Positions 25,857 to 33,691 of a stretch of DNA of 33,691 bases are shown one piece after another. The stretch is taken from NCBI GenBank assembly GCA_913062675.1, contig CAJXWR010000014.1, forward strand, positions 1-33,691. Reading direction: 5' to 3'. Origin of the DNA: an uncultured Trueperaceae bacterium. Lineage in GTDB: Bacteria > Deinococcota > Deinococci > Deinococcales > Trueperaceae. The translations under genes and the position numbers were made by a program. The notes beneath the pieces were generated by a model. It saw only the letters and a list, made by a program, of their open reading frames with translations, was not told the DNA's origin and made no database searches. Every line of letters begins with the position of its first letter. The stretch's first letter is position 1.

Positions 25857-27125
25857 ATGACGATGCCCTCCCGCGACGACGCGCTCTTCGCGCTGCTCGA
25901 CCAGGAAGCCGAACGCCAACGCGACGGCCTCGAACTCATCGCCTCGGAAAACTTCACCAGCGCCGCGGTGCGTGAAGCGACCGCCAGCGCCCTCACGAAC
26001 AAGTACGCCGAGGGGTACCCCGGCAAGCGCTACTACGGCGGGTGCGACGTGGTCGACGACGTCGAACGCCTCGCCATCAGCCGCCTCAAGGAACTCTTCG
26101 GTGCGAGCTGGGCCAACGTGCAGCCGCACAGCGGGAGCGGCGCGAACCTCGCCGTGTACCGCGCGCTCCTCGAGCCGGGTGACACGGTCATGGGTATGGA
26201 CCTCGATCATGGCGGGCACCTCACCCACGGCAGCCCCGTCAACTTCTCTGGTCAGGATTACAAGATCGTCGGGTACCCCGTCAGCGAAGACAGTGAGCGC
26301 ATCGACATGGATCACGTCGCCGACTTGGCCCGCGAGCACCAACCCAAACTCCTGATTGCAGGTGCGAGTGCGTACAGCCGCATCATCGACTTCGCCGCTT
26401 TCCGCGCCATCGCCGACGAGGTGGGCGCCCTCCTGCTTGCCGACATCGCGCACATCGCGGGCCTCGTCGCCGCCGGCGTGCACCCCAGTCCCCTGCCGCA
26501 CGCCCACGTGGTCACGACCACGACGCACAAGACGCTACGCGGTCCGCGCAGCGGCGTGATCTTCGGCAACGACGAGGAGCTGGGCAAGAAGATCGACCGG
26601 CAGATCTTCCCCGGCACGCAAGGCGGACCCCTCATGCACGTCATCGCCGCCAAGGCGGTCGCGTTCCGTGAGGCGATGCATCCGAGCTTCCGCACCTACG
26701 CGCAACTCATCCTCGATGACGCTGCCGCCCTCGCCGATGCACTCACCGAGCAGGGTCTCCGCATCGTGTCGGGCGGGACCGACAACCACGTGTTCGTCGT
26801 CGACCTGCGTCCCCTCGGCATGACCGGCAAGACCGCCGATGCGCGCCTCGGCCGGGTCGACGTCACGGTGTCGAAGTCCATGGTGCCGGGCGACCCGGAG
26901 AAACCGTGGATCACCAGCGGCATCCGCATCGGCACGCCCGCCCTCGCCACCCGCGGCATGCAACCGAGCGACATGGCGACCGTCGCCCGGTTCATCCGCC
27001 GCGCGCTCGACCTGCCCGACGACGCCGTCGACGGTGAGGTCGCAGCGCTTCGCGACGAGGTGCGCACCTTCGCACGCCGTTTCCCCATGCCGGCCAGCCC
27101 CTTCGACGTGCCGACGCCCGCGTAA
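25857..27125 (+). CDS. glyA: Serine hydroxymethyltransferase
   Basis: '[11 protein letters not shown]', '[23 protein letters not shown]', PLP-Lys '[18 protein letters not shown]'. Confidence 0.98.
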   Translation: MTMPSRDDALFALLDQEAERQRDGLELIASENFTSAAVREATASALTNKYAEGYPGKRYYGGCDVVDDVERLAISRLKELFGASWANVQPHSGSGANLAVYRALLEPGDTVMGMDLDHGGHLTHGSPVNFSGQDYKIVGYPVSEDSERIDMDHVADLAREHQPKLLIAGASAYSRIIDFAAFRAIADEVGALLLADIAHIAGLVAAGVHPSPLPHAHVVTTTTHKTLRGPRSGVIFGNDEELGKKIDRQIFPGTQGGPLMHVIAAKAVAFREAMHPSFRTYAQLILDDAAALADALTEQGLRIVSGGTDNHVFVVDLRPLGMTGKTADARLGRVDVTVSKSMVPGDPEKPWITSGIRIGTPALATRGMQPSDMATVARFIRRALDLPDDAVDGEVAALRDEVRTFARRFPMPASPFDVPTPA

Positions 27126-27140
27126 CGGAGGCGCACCCCC

Positions 27141-28001
27141 GTGTACGCCCTACAACAAGCCCTCCGCACGCTCCGCAGTCACTGGGTGGCGTCCATCGCG
27201 ACGATTACCACCATGACGCTGTCGCTCACCATCCTCGCCGCCTTCAGCCTCGTCAGTCTCAACCTCGACGCGGTGCTGCGCGACTTGCAGACCGAGCTCG
27301 AAGTCACCGCCTTCCTGCAGCGGGGCGCCGACGCGCGCGGCCTGATGGACACCGTGCAAGGCTGGAGCGACGTGGCGCGCGCCGAGTTCACCGGTCGTGA
27401 CGCCGCCCTGAACGAGCTCGTGGCCGACCTGCCCTCGCTCCGCACCGCTGCGACGCTGGTCGACAACCCCCTCCCCGACACGATTACCCTGCGCCTCTTC
27501 GACCCGGCACAAACGCCGGTCGTGCGCGAGCGACTGCTCGCCTTGCCCGGCATCGCCGACGTCGAAGACGGCAGTGACGCCGTCTCCACCTTCCTCGCGT
27601 TGAACGACGCCCTACGCGTGGCCGGATCGATCCTGATCGTCGTTCTCCTCGGAAGCGCGCTGTTCGCCATCCAAAACTCGATTCGCGCGGCGATCGAGTC
27701 ACGTCGCCGCGAGATCGAGGTGATGCGCCTCGTGGGCGCCACCCGCGGGTTCATCCGCGCGCCGTTCCTCATCGAAGGGTTCCTGCTCGGCCTGTTCGCC
27801 GCGGTGACGACCCTCGCGCTCGTCATCCCGGGCTACCAGTACATCGTGGCGCGCCTCACGCCCGAAGTTCCGTTCATTCCGTTCGTGCGCGACCCGGCCC
27901 TGCTCGGACAGATCGCGGGCCTGCTCACCCTGCTCGCGCTGCTCGTCGGGCTGGTCGGCTCCGCGATTGCCGTTTCGCAGTACCTGCGCGAGGAGGCGTA
28001 G
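27141..28001 (+). CDS. ftsX: Cell division protein FtsX (permease-like)
   Basis: 'RTLRSHWVASIATITTMTLSLTILAAF', 'SRRREIEVMRLVGATRGFIRAPFLIEGFLLGLF'. GTG start with GGAGG. Confidence 0.92.
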   Translation: MYALQQALRTLRSHWVASIATITTMTLSLTILAAFSLVSLNLDAVLRDLQTELEVTAFLQRGADARGLMDTVQGWSDVARAEFTGRDAALNELVADLPSLRTAATLVDNPLPDTITLRLFDPAQTPVVRERLLALPGIADVEDGSDAVSTFLALNDALRVAGSILIVVLLGSALFAIQNSIRAAIESRRREIEVMRLVGATRGFIRAPFLIEGFLLGLFAAVTTLALVIPGYQYIVARLTPEVPFIPFVRDPALLGQIAGLLTLLALLVGLVGSAIAVSQYLREEA

Positions 28002-29311
28002 TGCCGCAGCGACCCGCCCAATGGGGCAGGCGCACCCTGCTCGCCCTGGCCACCATGACGGTCGCCCTGCCCCCGTTCGCCTGGGGGCAGGTGGACACCA
28101 CGCTGCGCGACGCGCTCCGGCAACAGGCGGGCGAGTACGAGGAGCTGCTCGAGCAGCGGCGCGCCGACATCGCCTCGGTCGAGAACCGCCTCGGGGAAAC
28201 CCGCAACGAACTCGCCGACCGCGTGGCCGAGCGGGATCGCATCAGCGCCCGCATCGCCGAGCTCGCAGCCGAGGAGCGGACGCTCGAGGGACGCATCGCC
28301 GAGCTCGAACTGCAACGCGCGGACACCGAAGCCGCCATTGCGGAAGAGGAAGCGGACCTCGGGGCGCTCGAGGAGCGCATCCGTTCGGTCCTCGTCAACT
28401 TGCACCGCCGGCGCGCCGGGCAGGGCGTGAACGTCCTCTCGGGTGCGGAGAGTCTGCACGACCTGCGCGTGAAGAATCGTTACCTCGATCTTCTCTCCCG
28501 GCAGGACGTGACGCTCATCGCGGAACTCGATGCGCAAATCGCGGATTTGACGCGGCTGCGTGAACGACTCGCCAGCGAGGTTGCCGAGCTGGCCGCGTCA
28601 CGCGACGCGCTCGCCGCGACGCGCGTCGCGCAGCAGGATGCGCGCGCCGAACTCGAGGCGGCCATCGAAGCGCTTGACGCGACGCAGGCAGGGCAGGAGG
28701 CGCAACGTGTCGCGCTGCTCCTGGCGCAGGAGGATCTCGAGCGTGACCTCGCGACGATCAACACGCGTCTCGAGCAGGAGATCGCGCGGCTTGAGGCGGA
28801 GGAGCGGCGACTCCGCGAGGAGGCGTCCCGCGCCGTGGAGGATGCCGACCGGCGTGAAGCGCTGACCGCCGAGGCGGACCGGACGCGGGAACGCATCGAG
28901 GCGCTCACGAGTCCGCAGGCGCCCAACGCCTCGGGGTTCGTCGGGCCGATCGAGGGGGGTTCGCTGCTCAGCCGGTACGGCGAGGGCAACAATTCGTTCA
29001 TCGCGATTCGCGCGGCGCAGGAGGGGGCGGCGGTGTACGCGGTGCAATCGGGCGTGGTGATCGCCGCGCAGTCGATTGGGGCGAACGATGGCTACATGGT
29101 GGCGGTGCGGCACGATGCGACGCTCACGACGGTGTACACGAACCTGCGCGAGCCGCCCGTCCTGGTGGGCGACCGGGTTGAACGGGGGCAGGTGATCGGG
29201 TTCCTGGGGGGTGGCACGCTGCCTCCGCCCGACGTGCTGCGGCTGTACGTGCGGGTGAACGACGGGGGCCGTGAGTCGTTCGTCGACCCGCTTCCCATTC
29301 TTGGTTTGTGA
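28001..29311 (+). CDS. EnvC-like murein hydrolase activator (coiled coil + degenerate LytM/M23)
   Basis: Long coiled coil; C-terminal M23-like 'VYAVQSGVVIAAQSIGANDGYMVAVRHDATLTTVYTNLREPPVLVGDRVERGQVIGFLGGG'. Overlaps the ftsX stop by 1 nt. Confidence 0.85.
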   Translation: MPQRPAQWGRRTLLALATMTVALPPFAWGQVDTTLRDALRQQAGEYEELLEQRRADIASVENRLGETRNELADRVAERDRISARIAELAAEERTLEGRIAELELQRADTEAAIAEEEADLGALEERIRSVLVNLHRRRAGQGVNVLSGAESLHDLRVKNRYLDLLSRQDVTLIAELDAQIADLTRLRERLASEVAELAASRDALAATRVAQQDARAELEAAIEALDATQAGQEAQRVALLLAQEDLERDLATINTRLEQEIARLEAEERRLREEASRAVEDADRREALTAEADRTRERIEALTSPQAPNASGFVGPIEGGSLLSRYGEGNNSFIAIRAAQEGAAVYAVQSGVVIAAQSIGANDGYMVAVRHDATLTTVYTNLREPPVLVGDRVERGQVIGFLGGGTLPPPDVLRLYVRVNDGGRESFVDPLPILGL

Positions 29312-29314
29312 CGC

Positions 29315-29344
29315 ACCAAGCAGGTCGAGGATGCTTGGTTTTGT
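29315..29344 (+). terminator. Intrinsic terminator (ACCAAGC-N11-GCTTGGT followed by TTTTG)
   Basis: 7-bp stem with short T-run just after the envC-like stop. Confidence 0.65.
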
Positions 29345-29413
29345 CATACTTTGCCGAACCGTTGGTCTTTAGTACTTGTGTAATTGCCGACTGCTTGGGC
29401 TCGATGCGAGCCG

Positions 29414-29419
29414 TAGAGT
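29414..29419 (+). promoter_or_regulatory. -10 element TAGAGT, 6 nt before GTG 29426
   Basis: TAGAGT-aggggc-GTG. Confidence 0.5.
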
Positions 29420-29425
29420 AGGGGC

Positions 29426-31669
29426 GTGACCTGTCCGCACTGTTCAGCCAGCACGTCCCCTGGCATGCGGTACTGCGGCATGTGCGGTCGACCGCTCAAC
29501 GAGCCGACCGCCACCCGCGAGCGTAGGCGCGTCTCGGTCGTGTTCATCGACCTGGTGGGGTTCAGCGACCTGACGCACGACGAGGACGCCGAACTCGTCC
29601 GCGATCTCGCTGACGAGGTGCTGCGCGTCGCATCGCGCGCCATCGGGAACGAGGATGGCTACGTCGCCGCCCTGCGCGGTGACGGTCTGATGGCGGTGTT
29701 CGGCGCGCCCCGCTCGCACCCCGACGATCCTGAGCGCGCCGTGCGCGGCGCTGCAGCCGCCCTCACGGCCATCGCGCGTCTCGGGGAGGCGCGCGGACGC
29801 CCCCTGCAGGGGCGCGCCGGTGTGAACACGGGAACGGTGATCGCCGGAACCGTGGGCGCGGGTCGCGCCTCGGAGTACACGGTGATGGGCAGCGCGGTGA
29901 ACCTCGCCGCCCGCCTCGAGGAGGCCGCCGAACCCGGTCGCGTTTGGGTCGGCGCCGACACGGTGAAGGCGGCGCGCCGCCTGACGTTCGAGACGACCGA
30001 CCCGGTGCGCCTCGCCGGCTTTCCGGAGGTGACGCACGCGCACCGCTACGTCCCCTCCCGCGACACGCGCCTCGCGGCCTTCCCCTCCGACGTGCCGTTC
30101 GTCGGTCGGGAACGCGAAATAGTCTTTCTGCAGGAGGCACGCGACCAGGTCGCGTCGACCGGCACGGCGCACGAGGTGTGGCTGCTCGGCGAGACGGGCG
30201 TCGGGAAGACGCGTCTGCTGCGCGAAACCTTTGGGCTCGACGCACCCATCAATGCCCGAACTGAAATCGTGCCGCCGCGGGACGCGGTGACCTGGTTGCG
30301 CGCCCCACTCGGCGACGCGCTCACCTGGAGCGACCTCGCGGGCGTCGTGTTCGACCTGCCGATGCGGCCCGCCACGCCCCCATTGAAGGAGGGGTCGCCC
30401 CGCCAACCGGGTGGGGAGGGCTCTCTGAACGAGGAGGACGTGCCCCGCATCGAGGCGGGCTTGCGGCGCTTGCTTCCCGGTGAACCGCGCTGGTGGCGCG
30501 CCATCCTGGCGAGCGTGCACGCCATCGAGGTCGAGCCATGGCACCGGATCGACCGGCGGCGCGTGAACCGCACGGCGCTCGCTTGGCGTGACCTGCTGGC
30601 CGCATGGGCGCGGGACCGGGGGGCGCCGTGGATCGTCATCATTGACGAGGCGCCACCAAGTGCATTGTTGGACGAGTTCCTCGCCTTGCTGCGGGAGGCG
30701 GACGCCCCCATCCTGGTGGTGCGCTCGGCCCGCTCACTGCCAGCGGGTGTGCCGCACGAACACCGCTCCACGCACGTCACCCTGTCCCCCCTGCCGCTCG
30801 ATGCGGCGGACGCGCTGGTCCGTGCGTTGACGGCACCCGAATTGCGGGAGGCAGCCAGCGCCCTCGTCCCGCAACTCGACGGCATTCCCGGTCACCTCAT
30901 GGAACTCGGGTTCGCCCTGTCCCACGCAGCCGATGCATTGGACGCGTCGGGCGACACGCCCCTCGATGCCTTGCTGCAAGCGCGCCTCGATCGCCTCGAT
31001 GGCCCCACGCGTCGGTTGTTGGCGCACGCCTCCCTCGCGGGGGAACGGGTGTGGGACGGTTTGCTCCACACGCTGAGCGGGGGGCGCGACGGGGAACTCA
31101 TGGACACGCTGCTCGCCGAGCGGTTGCTGGTGCGCGAACCGCGTTCGCAACTCACGAAGCAGCGCGAGTACCGGTTTCAAAGCGAATTGCTTCGCCGCAC
31201 GGCGCGCGAGCTCGTCCCGCTGAACGAGCGGGCGCCAGTGCACTTGACGATTGCGACGTGGCTCGAGGCGCACGCTCCCCTGGCCTTGTCGGAGGCGATT
31301 GGCGAGCACTTCCTGGCGGGTGAGGCTGTGGAGGCCGCGTTCGCGCACTGGCTGGCCGCGGCGGACGTGGCGGCCCGCACCCGCACACCCGAGGAGGCGG
31401 ACGCCCTGTACGGCCGGCTTCTCGGTCTGGGGGTGGGGGTGGCGGAGCGGGCGCATGCGGCCCTCGATTGGGCGCGCGCCTGCGTGGAGCGGGGGGATGG
31501 CGTCCGGGCGACCGAGGCGCTGGACTTGGCGGAACGGTTCGTAGCGGAGGGTCGCCGCGATGGGCCCTCGAAGGTGCACGGTTTGCTCGACCGGGTGGCG
31601 CAGGATGCGTCATCGCTTCGCCTCATCGATGCAACGGCGCCGGTCCTCGACGAGGCGCCGAACGGGTGA
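29426..31669 (+). CDS. Zinc-ribbon + class III adenylate/guanylate cyclase + P-loop ATPase multidomain protein
   Basis: 'CPHCSASTSPGMRYCGMCG' ribbon; cyclase 'VSVVFIDLVGFSDLT', 'RGDGLMAVFGAP', 'GVNTGTVIAGTVGAGRASEYTVMGSAVNLAARLEEAA'; Walker A 'LLGETGVGKTRLLRE'. Confidence 0.93.
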   Translation: MTCPHCSASTSPGMRYCGMCGRPLNEPTATRERRRVSVVFIDLVGFSDLTHDEDAELVRDLADEVLRVASRAIGNEDGYVAALRGDGLMAVFGAPRSHPDDPERAVRGAAAALTAIARLGEARGRPLQGRAGVNTGTVIAGTVGAGRASEYTVMGSAVNLAARLEEAAEPGRVWVGADTVKAARRLTFETTDPVRLAGFPEVTHAHRYVPSRDTRLAAFPSDVPFVGREREIVFLQEARDQVASTGTAHEVWLLGETGVGKTRLLRETFGLDAPINARTEIVPPRDAVTWLRAPLGDALTWSDLAGVVFDLPMRPATPPLKEGSPRQPGGEGSLNEEDVPRIEAGLRRLLPGEPRWWRAILASVHAIEVEPWHRIDRRRVNRTALAWRDLLAAWARDRGAPWIVIIDEAPPSALLDEFLALLREADAPILVVRSARSLPAGVPHEHRSTHVTLSPLPLDAADALVRALTAPELREAASALVPQLDGIPGHLMELGFALSHAADALDASGDTPLDALLQARLDRLDGPTRRLLAHASLAGERVWDGLLHTLSGGRDGELMDTLLAERLLVREPRSQLTKQREYRFQSELLRRTARELVPLNERAPVHLTIATWLEAHAPLALSEAIGEHFLAGEAVEAAFAHWLAAADVAARTRTPEEADALYGRLLGLGVGVAERAHAALDWARACVERGDGVRATEALDLAERFVAEGRRDGPSKVHGLLDRVAQDASSLRLIDATAPVLDEAPNG

Positions 31670-31693
31670 ACGCCCGGCCTGAAGCATGATGCG

Positions 31694-31719
31694 ATGCCCC
31701 AGGCGAAGGCGTGGGGCAT
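31694..31719 (+). terminator. Candidate terminator hairpin ATGCCCCA-N10-TGGGGCAT
   Basis: 8-bp stem 25 nt after the cyclase stop; no T-run. Confidence 0.45.
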
Positions 31720-31787
31720 GCAAGGTCTCCTAGGAGAATGGAACAGGAATGCGTCGATCAGGTGTGGATTGGGCAGGCGTGGATCGG

Positions 31788-32111
31788 TTAGGCAGCGTTG
31801 GCGCGGCTTCGGCGCACGGTCACGACGCGCGTGGAAACGGCGTCGCCGGCCGACGTGCGCAGCGCAACGGGTTGAGCCTCGGGGAACAGGCTGCCTTGCA
31901 CGAGCGTGCGGCCAAGCGGTGCGCGCGAACCGGTGAAGCTGCGACGCGCGGCAGGCCGGACGGTCCGACCCTGCGCACCCAGAGGAACGAGGCGCGCCGA
32001 ACCCTCGCGACCCCAGTACGCCGCGGCGAGCGTGTCGTACGCCCACGTCACGAGCGTCCCGAAGGCAATGATGCTTGCGAAGGCTACGGTCAGGGTCATC
32101 ATCGGCGTCAC
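31788..32111 (-). CDS. Small membrane-anchored hypothetical protein
   Basis: GTG 32111 preceded by GGGAGAAGG; 'MMTLTVAFASIIAFGTLVTWAYDTLAAAYWG' TM segment. Confidence 0.6.
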   Translation of the reverse strand: MTPMMTLTVAFASIIAFGTLVTWAYDTLAAAYWGREGSARLVPLGAQGRTVRPAARRSFTGSRAPLGRTLVQGSLFPEAQPVALRTSAGDAVSTRVVTVRRSRANAA

Positions 32112-32195
32112 GGTTCCTTCTCCCATCGGGCGGGTTCGCCCTCGTCTCGCGGGGTTCCCCTTGGCGGGGTTCCTCGACCTGCCCTGACCCTACTA

Positions 32196-32210
32196 CCTTA
32201 ATTGGTAAGG
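32196..32210. promoter_or_regulatory. Inverted repeat CCTTA-N5-TAAGG inside a candidate promoter (minus strand TTGACG-N18-TAGGGT)
   Basis: Divergent intergenic region between the 31788-32111 (-) and 32251 (+) genes. Confidence 0.35.
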
Positions 32211-32238
32211 CGTCAAGGGGGTGGTGCGTCTTGGGTGC

Positions 32239-32244
32239 TACCCT
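32239..32244 (+). promoter_or_regulatory. -10 element TACCCT, 6 nt before ATG 32251
   Basis: TACCCT-gaggcc-ATG. Confidence 0.4.
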
Positions 32245-32250
32245 GAGGCC

Positions 32251-33024
32251 ATGAACGACGTACTCCTGCCCGCCCTGACCCTCCTCGCCGGCCTGATCCT
32301 GGGCGCGCTCGTCACCCTCGCCGTGACGCGCCGGGCGGGCGGCGGGCGCAGCGCAGGTGACCTGCGCCGCGAACTCGACCAGTACCGCGACGACGTCGCC
32401 AACCACTACGCCGACACCGCCCGCAAGATCGACACCCTGACCCGTGCGTACAAGGACGTCTACGATCACCTCGAGGAGGGCGCGCATCGCCTCGTGGGCG
32501 AGGAACCCCTTCGCGCCCGCCTGCAGGACGCCGCCCCGACCACCGTGACGCTCGAGGGAATCGGCGCACGGCGACTCGAAGCCACCACCCCAGCCACGAG
32601 CGACGCTGCGGGCAGCCGCCCGATGGAGGGTGCGGCGACGGACGACGCGGAACGCGGTCCGCACGCACCCAGCGCGGAAGAGGCCGAATCGCTTCCGGAC
32701 TGGGAGGCCAGCGACGTCGAAGCCGCCAACGTCCCCGACGCCTGGACCACCCCCGCGGAGGACCCGCAGGACGCCCCCGATTCCGTCCCGCCAGCGTCGA
32801 GTGCAGCGCCGGACGACGACGCAAAGCAGTCGGCGACTCCCATGGGTACCGACACGCCGGTGGAGCCTGCCGCCGTACCCGCCCCCACCGAGGAGGAAGC
32901 CGGGGAGGAAGACGTCGCCGAGGAGAACGCCCCCGACCAGGCTGGAGTGGACCAGGACGTCTCCAGCGAGGACGCCTCCGAAGGCGCATCCCGCGAGGAC
33001 GAACCCCCCCGAACCACCCCCTGA
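32251..33024 (+). CDS. YhcB/DUF1043-like single-TM coiled-coil protein with long acidic disordered tail
   Basis: 'LPALTLLAGLILGALVTLAVTRR' TM then 'LRRELDQYRDDVANHYADTARKIDTLTRAYKDVYDHLEEGAHRLVG'; remainder rich in E/D/A/P. Confidence 0.75.
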   Translation: MNDVLLPALTLLAGLILGALVTLAVTRRAGGGRSAGDLRRELDQYRDDVANHYADTARKIDTLTRAYKDVYDHLEEGAHRLVGEEPLRARLQDAAPTTVTLEGIGARRLEATTPATSDAAGSRPMEGAATDDAERGPHAPSAEEAESLPDWEASDVEAANVPDAWTTPAEDPQDAPDSVPPASSAAPDDDAKQSATPMGTDTPVEPAAVPAPTEEEAGEEDVAEENAPDQAGVDQDVSSEDASEGASREDEPPRTTP

Positions 33025-33112
33025 CCGGACCCGCCGATCCGCCCAGGTGAACGGCCGCGGCACGCACGCGCGGGCGTGTCGGGGAGCGCAAGGTAGGCGC
33101 CTGGAGCCGTGG

Positions 33113-33118
33113 TAGCGT
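33113..33118 (+). promoter_or_regulatory. -10 element TAGCGT, 7 nt before GTG 33126
   Basis: TAGCGT-ccggcac-GTG. Confidence 0.45.
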
Positions 33119-33125
33119 CCGGCAC

Positions 33126-33691
33126 GTGAACCACCGCGCGCGCGACCGCGACCCGAGCGCCCACCACGACCCCGCGGCAACGCGGCGGTCCGCGCCCAGC
33201 ACACGCCACCGACACGCGAATCGGTTCACCGCTCTCCCCCTCCTCACGCTCACCCTCACGGTCCTCCTCGCCGCCCTCAGCCTCGGCGCGGCGCAGCAAC
33301 GCTTCAACTTCCTCGCCGTCGAAGATCAAGTCCTCGACGACGCGGGCCCCTACTACTTCGTCAACTACGGAGACTCCACCAACGCCTACGCCAAGGCCGG
33401 CCCCTTCGCCGCCGCGATGGACCTCGAGGTCGACTACGACGGCGAACGCGGCCTCCTCGTCTTCACCCACGGCGCCACGACCGCCGAGTGGCGCGTCACG
33501 CGCGACGTCCCAGACGGCCTCCAACACCGAGACGGCGTCCTCACCATCGACGGTGCACCCTTCCCCCGCCCCATCCCCAGCGCACTCCTCATCGACGGCA
33601 CCAGCTACGTCGCCGTCACCCCCCTCGCCGAAGCGTTCGGCGGGGACGCCGCCTGGCTGCCCTCCGCCCGCGTCATCCGCGTGACCCTCCC
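33126..33691 (+). CDS. Secreted protein with copper-amine-oxidase-N-like domain, truncated at window end
   Basis: Own translation from GTG 33126: signal 'LTLTVLLAALSLGAAQQ', then 'GVLTIDGAPFPRPIPSALLIDGTSYVAVTPLAEAFGGDAAWLPSARVIRVTLP'. Open to window end. Confidence 0.7.
   Translation, partial: MNHRARDRDPSAHHDPAATRRSAPSTRHRHANRFTALPLLTLTLTVLLAALSLGAAQQRFNFLAVEDQVLDDAGPYYFVNYGDSTNAYAKAGPFAAAMDLEVDYDGERGLLVFTHGATTAEWRVTRDVPDGLQHRDGVLTIDGAPFPRPIPSALLIDGTSYVAVTPLAEAFGGDAAWLPSARVIRVTL

Noticed and set aside
29444-30544. 366-aa minus-strand ORF
   Set aside because: Antisense to the cyclase gene; no motif.
31177-33204. 675-aa minus-strand ORF
   Set aside because: Low-complexity Arg/Gly-rich translation, antisense to the cyclase 3' end and the YhcB-like gene; a high-GC artefact.
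1-33691. CRISPR array, IS element, integron or tRNA-anchored island boundary
   Set aside because: No regularly spaced repeats, transposase/integrase motifs or tRNA-like folds were seen on either strand.

Overview
High-GC bacterial chromosomal window. I infer a Deinococcota/Truepera-like origin from the ba3-type oxidase locus and the many TANNNT -10 boxes placed 6-7 nt before start codons; this is inference only. No rRNA, tRNA, CRISPR array or intact transposable element was recognised. Left to right: a truncated BIG2-type lipoprotein gene (-); a histidine kinase/LuxR-type response regulator pair; a nucleotidyltransferase plus ~80-aa partner (toxin-antitoxin-like); a metallopeptidase/CYTH/SixA operon; a ba3-type oxidase locus whose subunit II carries a fused cytochrome c domain; a TIGR01777-type epimerase; and a YeiH-family transporter. 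Next comes a ~13-kb accessory catabolic island: OYE-type flavin reductase, M28-like protein with altered active site, creatininase-like amidase, Dpp-type permeases and binding protein without ATPases, RpiR regulator, SDR, gamma-glutamyltransferase, CPG2-like M20 peptidase and MFS transporter. It is followed by an orphan HigA with a decayed higB, a DUF6069-like membrane protein, glyA, ftsX, an EnvC-like degenerate LytM protein, a zinc-ribbon/adenylate-cyclase/ATPase protein, and a YhcB-like protein with an acidic tail. The window ends in a truncated copper-amine-oxidase-N-domain protein. The most interesting items are the glutamyl-conjugate-type island, the M28 active-site substitution, the NTase/small-protein pair, the leaderless promoter series, and several perfect long hairpins.
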